From Actinomycetota bacterium (GTDB taxonomy: Bacteria > Actinomycetota > Acidimicrobiia > Spongiisociales > ZC4RG35), in the NCBI GenBank assembly GCA_022615295.1, contig JAKEHF010000183.1, forward strand, positions 1 to 9,365: 9,365 nucleotides of DNA, in the 5' to 3' direction. Of this stretch, positions 6,971-9,365 are shown piece after piece. The notes under the pieces were generated by a model. That model was not told where the DNA came from and did no database searches. It saw nothing but the letters and a program-made list of their open reading frames with translations. Positions within the stretch are counted from its first letter, which is position 1. Each line of letters opens with the position of its first letter. A program made the position numbers and the translations under genes.

Positions 6971-7708
6971 TTACAGGTTCTGGGTCAGCCCACCATCGAC
7001 GACGAGGATCTCACCGCTCACGTAGGGATTGGTGACCAGCGCCAGCACCGCTTCGGCGACACTCTCCGGCGATCCCGACATCGCCAGCGGCGCCCGCTCA
7101 AGGACAAAGCTGCGCAGACCGTCCTGGTCGGCCGTCCACGGGGTGTCGATGAGACCGGGGGCGACGGCGTTGACCCTGACCGGGCCGAAGCTCTTGGCCA
7201 GCAGGAGCGTCATGTGGTTGAGGGCGGCCTTCGACATCGAATATGCAATGGAGCTCCCCGCCGGCCGCAAACCCGCCACCGAGGTCACGTTGACTACGGC
7301 AGCCACTGGCGATTTGCGCAGATGGGGCATCGCCGTCTTGGTCAGCCACCAGGTGCCGAAGACGTTGACCCCGAAGGTCTTGAGCAGGATCTCGTCCGTC
7401 AACGCGTCGAGGTCGGCATGGGGCACGAAGGTGGTCCACCCTGCGTTGTTGACGAGCACGTCGAGACGTCCGAAGCGCTCCAGCGCAGTGGTGACGAGAC
7501 CGGCCCCCTGCTCCTTGTCGGAGATGTCGGCCTGGACATAGACCGAATCGGTGGGCAGGGAGGCGACAACCGCCTCACCGGCATCGACCGAGGTCGCCGA
7601 GTTGACGACGACGTGGGCCCCCGAAGCGGCGAGGAGACGGGCTGTCGCCTCACCGATGCCACTCGACGACCCGGTGACTATGGCCACCGCCCCGTTGAGA
7701 TCGATCAC
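6971..7708 (-). CDS. SDR-family NAD(P)-dependent oxidoreductase
   Basis: 245 residues, a complete classical short-chain dehydrogenase/reductase. It has the Rossmann cofactor motif TGSSSGIG (12-19), VQADIS (58-63, adenine-contacting Asp), NNAG (87-90), the catalytic tetrad N115 (in GVNVFG), S143 (VTSVAG), Y156 and K160 (YSMSK), the PG motif (VAPGLIDTPW, ~183-192) and the C-terminal GEILVVDGG. After the second strand the sequence is VVVNSAT, with no Asp or clear Arg, so NAD versus NADP use cannot be decided. The substrate cannot be read from sequence. FabG-like 3-ketoacyl reductases and alcohol or steroid dehydrogenases are all compatible. The start is GTG at 7708, 6 nt behind a -10 box with no SD, which favours a leaderless transcript. 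Confidence 0.9.
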   Translation of the reverse strand: MIDLNGAVAIVTGSSSGIGEATARLLAASGAHVVVNSATSVDAGEAVVASLPTDSVYVQADISDKEQGAGLVTTALERFGRLDVLVNNAGWTTFVPHADLDALTDEILLKTFGVNVFGTWWLTKTAMPHLRKSPVAAVVNVTSVAGLRPAGSSIAYSMSKAALNHMTLLLAKSFGPVRVNAVAPGLIDTPWTADQDGLRSFVLERAPLAMSGSPESVAEAVLALVTNPYVSGEILVVDGGLTQNL

Positions 7709-7712
7709 AGAC

Positions 7713-7730
7713 GGAGGCTACCCAGCCTCC
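7713..7730. promoter_or_regulatory. Inverted repeat over the SDR promoter, candidate operator
   Basis: GGAGGCT and AGCCTCC form a perfect 7-bp inverted repeat around a 4-nt centre (ACCC). It overlaps a minus-strand -10 box, TAGCCT (AGGCTA at 7715-7720), which ends 6 nt before the GTG start of the SDR gene. A terminator role is unlikely because no gene ends here and there is no T-run. Binding by a repressor would block the -10 box; the regulator is unknown. Confidence 0.4.
7715..7720 (-). promoter_or_regulatory. Putative -10 box of a leaderless SDR mRNA
   Basis: Minus-strand TAGCCT (TANNNT) followed by 6 nt and then the GTG at 7708. This spacing places the transcription start at the start codon. 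No -35 element is clear. Confidence 0.35.
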
Positions 7731-7795
7731 CTGCCGACGGCCCAGGCATCCCCACTCCAGCGTCACGGGCGAAACGCAGGTCGCTCTTGCCGTGT

Positions 7796-7809
7796 GGCAC
7801 AATTGTGCC
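7796..7809. promoter_or_regulatory. Perfect 14-bp palindrome, candidate toxin-antitoxin operator
   Basis: GGCACAATTGTGCC is its own reverse complement and ends one base before the antitoxin ATG. It encloses a -10-like CACAAT (7798-7803; A at position 2 and T at position 6 of TANNNT), 7 nt before the ATG. Phd/YefM antitoxins typically repress their own operon by binding such palindromes, so this is the expected autoregulatory site. No SD is present, again suggesting leaderless translation. Confidence 0.6.
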
Positions 7810-7810
7810 C

Positions 7811-8080
7811 ATGACAAGTGAGTCTCTGCGCTCAGTCCGCGATCGGTTCTCCGAGTTCATCGACCGAGTCCAAAAGCGCCACGAACGGGTGGTGGTAACC
7901 CGCAACGGAATTCCGGCAGCCGTGCTCATCAGCACCGAGGACCTCGAATCGCTCGAGGAAACCGTGGCAGTCCTTGGTGACTCGCAGGCAGTCGCCGAGC
8001 TCGTTGAAGCCCACCGCGCTTATCTCGCTGGGGACATGATCCGTGGCACCGAGTCGGTGAAGGCCCTCCGGCCCAGGTGA
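7811..8080 (+). CDS. Phd/YefM-family antitoxin of a type II toxin-antitoxin pair
   Basis: 89 residues starting at the ATG at 7811, which follows the promoter palindrome directly. The sequence has the Phd/YefM layout: an N-terminal DNA-binding segment (SLRSVRDRFSEFIDRVQKRHERVVVTRNGIPAAVLISTEDLESLEETVAVL) with the characteristic turn VTRNGxPAAVLIS, and a C-terminal acidic helical tail (SQAVAELVEAHRAYLAGDMIRGTESVKALR) that would wrap around the toxin. It should neutralise the RelE-like protein encoded next and repress the operon. Its stop overlaps the toxin start by 4 bp (GTGA, 8077-8080), so translation is coupled. The GIPAAVLIS and DLESLEETV motifs make the family call secure. Confidence 0.9.
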   Translation: MTSESLRSVRDRFSEFIDRVQKRHERVVVTRNGIPAAVLISTEDLESLEETVAVLGDSQAVAELVEAHRAYLAGDMIRGTESVKALRPR

Positions 8081-8361
8081 GTGAGGCCCGATACGAGATC
8101 GTTGTTACCGCCCCTGCGGCCAGAGCGATCCAAGAGACCCTTCCCGAATCGGTTGCCTTCGCAGTGATCGACTTCATCACGGGGCCGCTTCTCGAGAATC
8201 CGAGGCGGCTAGGAGCGCCACTCCGAGGGGAGTTGGAAGGCATTTGGAGTGCGCGGCGGGGTACCTATCGGATCCTCTATCGGATCGACGACGACAACAG
8301 TGAGGTCATCGTCCTCCGGGTCGGTCACAGAGACGACGTATACCGGCCGCGCCAGCGGTAG
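8077..8361 (+). CDS. RelE/ParE-superfamily toxin
   Basis: 94 residues from the GTG at 8077. The sequence YEIVVTAPAARAIQETLPE, then GPLLENPRRLGAPLRGELEGIWSARRGTYRILYRID and VIVLRVGHRDDVYR is the RelE-type fold in order. Basic residues of the expected RNase site are present: R60/R61, R65 and R81, with H84, R85 and Y89 near the C-terminus. These correspond in position to the Arg and Tyr residues needed by E. coli RelE (R61, R81, Y87), as far as can be judged by eye. The likely activity is ribosome-dependent mRNA cleavage, blocked by the upstream antitoxin. Nothing suggests inactivation. A gyrase-poisoning ParE activity is less likely because the RelE-type basic and Tyr residues are intact. Confidence 0.88.
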   Translation: MSEARYEIVVTAPAARAIQETLPESVAFAVIDFITGPLLENPRRLGAPLRGELEGIWSARRGTYRILYRIDDDNSEVIVLRVGHRDDVYRPRQR

Positions 8362-8393
8362 CAGTGAGGAGAGACACGTCCGACAGGGAGAGC

Positions 8394-8456
8394 CAGGGGT
8401 CGGCGCAGACCTCGGGTTCTTCGTGGGCGTTGACGGACTCGAACCGCCGACCCCTG
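8394..8456. repeat. 12-bp perfect inverted repeat flanking the tRNA fragment
   Basis: CAGGGGTCGGCG at 8394-8405 is the exact reverse complement of 8445-8456, which is part of the tRNA fragment (variable loop and T-stem). The 39-nt interval contains a further pairing option (GGTTC 8415-8419 with GAACC 8441-8445). It could be a second tRNA-derived scrap or a recombination-related structure. Confidence 0.5.
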
Positions 8457-8470
8457 CCTTGTAAGGGCAG
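8425..8470 (-). tRNA. 3' half of a tRNA-Val(TAC) gene; candidate attachment site
   Basis: On the minus strand the order is anticodon stem CTGCC (8458-8454) and GGCAG (8470-8466 as read on plus), loop CTTACAA with anticodon TAC, variable loop GGGTC, T-arm GGCGG-TTCGAGT-CCGTC (one G-T pair) and acceptor 3' strand AACGCCC, then A. U33, A37 and the TTCGA T-loop are all canonical. The 5' half is absent: the ~30 nt before the anticodon stem contain no D-stem/D-loop and no GGGCGTT partner for the acceptor. This is a fragment, not a functional gene. A lone tRNA 3' half starting at the anticodon stem is the usual mark of a tyrosine-recombinase att site. No CCA is encoded. Confidence 0.8.
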
Positions 8471-8766
8471 TACGGGGCATCTTGCTGACCAGGGCATTCG
8501 GCCTGAAACGGCATCTGAGCAGGCCTTACGCGCTTGGCCCGACTTCGCTATTTCGCACTATTTCGCGCCCGTCTGTGTCAGATTAGTGTCGGATCGCATT
8601 GGCGCGTCCTGGCCTCTCCCCATTTGCTCGAGCGAAAACCGCAGACACCGCGTGTTAGGGCCCGAACCGATCATCGCACCCGAACTGCCTTTTGTCGCCA
8701 AGCGAAAACCGTCAGGGCCACCCGGTACGCTCTCTCTTGGAGCAGCCGTTGTATTGGAGTGGGCCG
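8471..8766. other. Gene-free stretch with short repeats between att-like site and helicase
   Basis: No convincing coding frame is seen in these ~300 bases. GC is lower than in the chromosome to the left (hand count 35 of 60 at 8521-8580). It holds a tandem pair of near-identical 10-mers (CTATTTCGCA 8548-8557, CTATTTCGCG 8558-8567) and an 11-bp direct repeat AGCGAAAACCG at 8631-8641 and 8701-8711. TTTCGC and GCGAAA are reverse complements, so the four copies share one core word in two orientations. These could be protein-binding sites (integrase arm sites or operators for the helicase operon). No promoter hexamers are convincing. Confidence 0.45.
8756..8759 (+). promoter_or_regulatory. Ribosome binding site that sets the helicase start
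   Basis: GGAG ends 7 nt before a TTG at 8767. No ATG or GTG occurs earlier in this frame after the stop at 8656-8658, and homologues begin near this point (M-x-x-L-x-x-L-x-P-x-S-x-V-x-G), so TTG 8767 is the best start. Confidence 0.55.
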
Positions 8767-9365
8767 TTGCCGACATTGGAGGACCTCAAACCCGAATCAG
8801 TAGTTGAAGGACTCGTCGTCGGTCGGTCGGTCACCATCGTTGCAACTACCTGGCACGGCAACGACACCATGGAGGTCGTCTACCGGACAGCCGAAGGCGC
8901 CGTTGACAACCGTCTGCTGTCTCGCGCCGATGAGGCGCGCCTTTCGATCGCCTCCGAGGAGCGGCACTGGACGCTCGACGCCGATGGTGAGCTGTTCAAG
9001 CTCGCGTCGGAGGCTCGACGTATCGAGCTGGCGCATCTCTTCGACCCATATGTGGCGATCGAGGCCGCCGACATCGATCCTCTACCTCATCAGATCGAGG
9101 CGGTCTACGAGCAGATGCTCCCTCGTCAGCCCCTCCGGTTCCTTCTGGCGGATGACCCCGGCGCCGGGAAGACGATCATGTCGGGCCTCTACATCCGGGA
9201 GCTGGCCATCCGGGGTGGCGCCGATCGGGTTCTCGTGATTGCGCCCGGGTCGCTGGTTGAGCAATGGCAGGACGAGCTCTGGCGGCGATTCCAACTCCCG
9301 TTCGACATCTTGACACGCAGCGACATCGAATCGGCCCGCACTGGAAACCCTTTCATAGAGCGCAA
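8767..9365 (+). CDS. drmD: SNF2-family helicase, DrmD-like, N-terminal part (runs off the window)
   Basis: The frame runs from the TTG at 8767 to the window end (199 residues seen; such helicases usually reach about 1000 residues). The N-terminal ~95 residues match a domain found before the ATPase in defence-associated SNF2 helicases: LEDLKPESVVEGLVVG, VTIVATTWHGNDTMEVVYR, LLSRADEARL, then EARRIELAHLFDPYVAIEAADIDPLPHQIEAVYEQML. The superfamily-2 Q-like LPHQ is at 106-109, Walker A DPGAGKT at 130-136 and motif Ia VIAPGSLVEQWQDEL at ~157-171. This combination, including RFLLADDPGAGKTIMSG, is typical of DrmD of class 1 DISARM and of closely related helicases in DUF1156/DUF499 methylase operons; the two cannot be told apart here. 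Such helicases translocate on DNA and act with methylases and nucleases against phage. The gene symbol is a family-level guess. Position just inside a tRNA-derived att-like site supports a defence-island setting. Confidence 0.75.
   Translation, partial: MPTLEDLKPESVVEGLVVGRSVTIVATTWHGNDTMEVVYRTAEGAVDNRLLSRADEARLSIASEERHWTLDADGELFKLASEARRIELAHLFDPYVAIEAADIDPLPHQIEAVYEQMLPRQPLRFLLADDPGAGKTIMSGLYIRELAIRGGADRVLVIAPGSLVEQWQDELWRRFQLPFDILTRSDIESARTGNPFIER

Noticed and set aside
8454..8470. Plus-strand tRNA-Thr or tRNA-Tyr reading of the anticodon arm (TTGTAAG loop).
   Set aside because: In that strand the T-loop and variable loop are not in a usable order; the minus-strand Val(TAC) reading satisfies U33, A37 and the TTCGA loop.
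8364..8807. Open plus-strand frame of 147 codons with the peptide LTDSNRRPLPCKG.
   Set aside because: The peptide is the antisense translation of the tRNA fragment, a well-known source of false genes. The rest has no family features.
1..9365. CRISPR array, insertion sequence or transposase gene.
   Set aside because: No regularly spaced long repeats and no transposase or integrase motifs were seen on either strand.

Overview
The window is high-GC DNA (a hand count of positions 5761-5820 gives 41 G/C of 60) from what is very probably an actinomycete-type bacterium (Actinomycetota). The evidence is a coenzyme F420-type flavin-free oxidoreductase of the luciferase-like superfamily, a CWB2-type cell-wall protein of an actinobacterial family, an actinobacterial-style coiled-coil zinc-ribbon protein, and several start codons that sit directly behind a -10 box with no Shine-Dalgarno (leaderless mRNAs). 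I cannot name a genus.

Positions 1-8361 look like ordinary, very compact chromosome. A 5'-truncated CWB2-type envelope protein (1-1491) is followed 9 nt later by an F420-dependent LLM oxidoreductase (1501-2481). Converging on them, with one base between the stop codons, is a three-gene minus-strand operon: zinc-ribbon coiled-coil protein (4379-3672), YdjM-like membrane protein (3668-3141) and a lipoprotein (3151-2483). A short divergent promoter region separates this operon from a plus-strand pair: a proline-racemase-family enzyme whose second catalytic Cys is Thr, so probably trans-3-hydroxy-L-proline dehydratase (4454-5491), and a membrane protein fused to a spermidine-synthase-like SAM domain (5520-6965). 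A minus-strand SDR oxidoreductase (7708-6971) converges on that pair. Upstream of the SDR, a Phd/RelE-type toxin-antitoxin operon (7811-8361) reads to the right, with a perfect 14-bp palindrome over its promoter.

The character changes after 8361. At 8425-8470 (minus strand) lies the 3' half of a tRNA-Val(TAC) gene, from the anticodon stem to the acceptor end, with no D-arm and no 5' acceptor strand. That is the classic footprint of an attachment site left by tRNA-targeting integration. By its polarity, the inserted DNA lies to the right. To the right is a gene-free, somewhat lower-GC stretch with short repeats (8471-8766), then the start of a SNF2-family helicase (from a TTG at 8767, running off the window). 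Its N-terminus resembles the helicases of antiphage defence operons (DrmD of class 1 DISARM, or the related DUF1156/DUF499 methylase systems). The most interesting reading is that the window ends at the boundary of a genomic island carrying a defence system, most of which lies outside the window.
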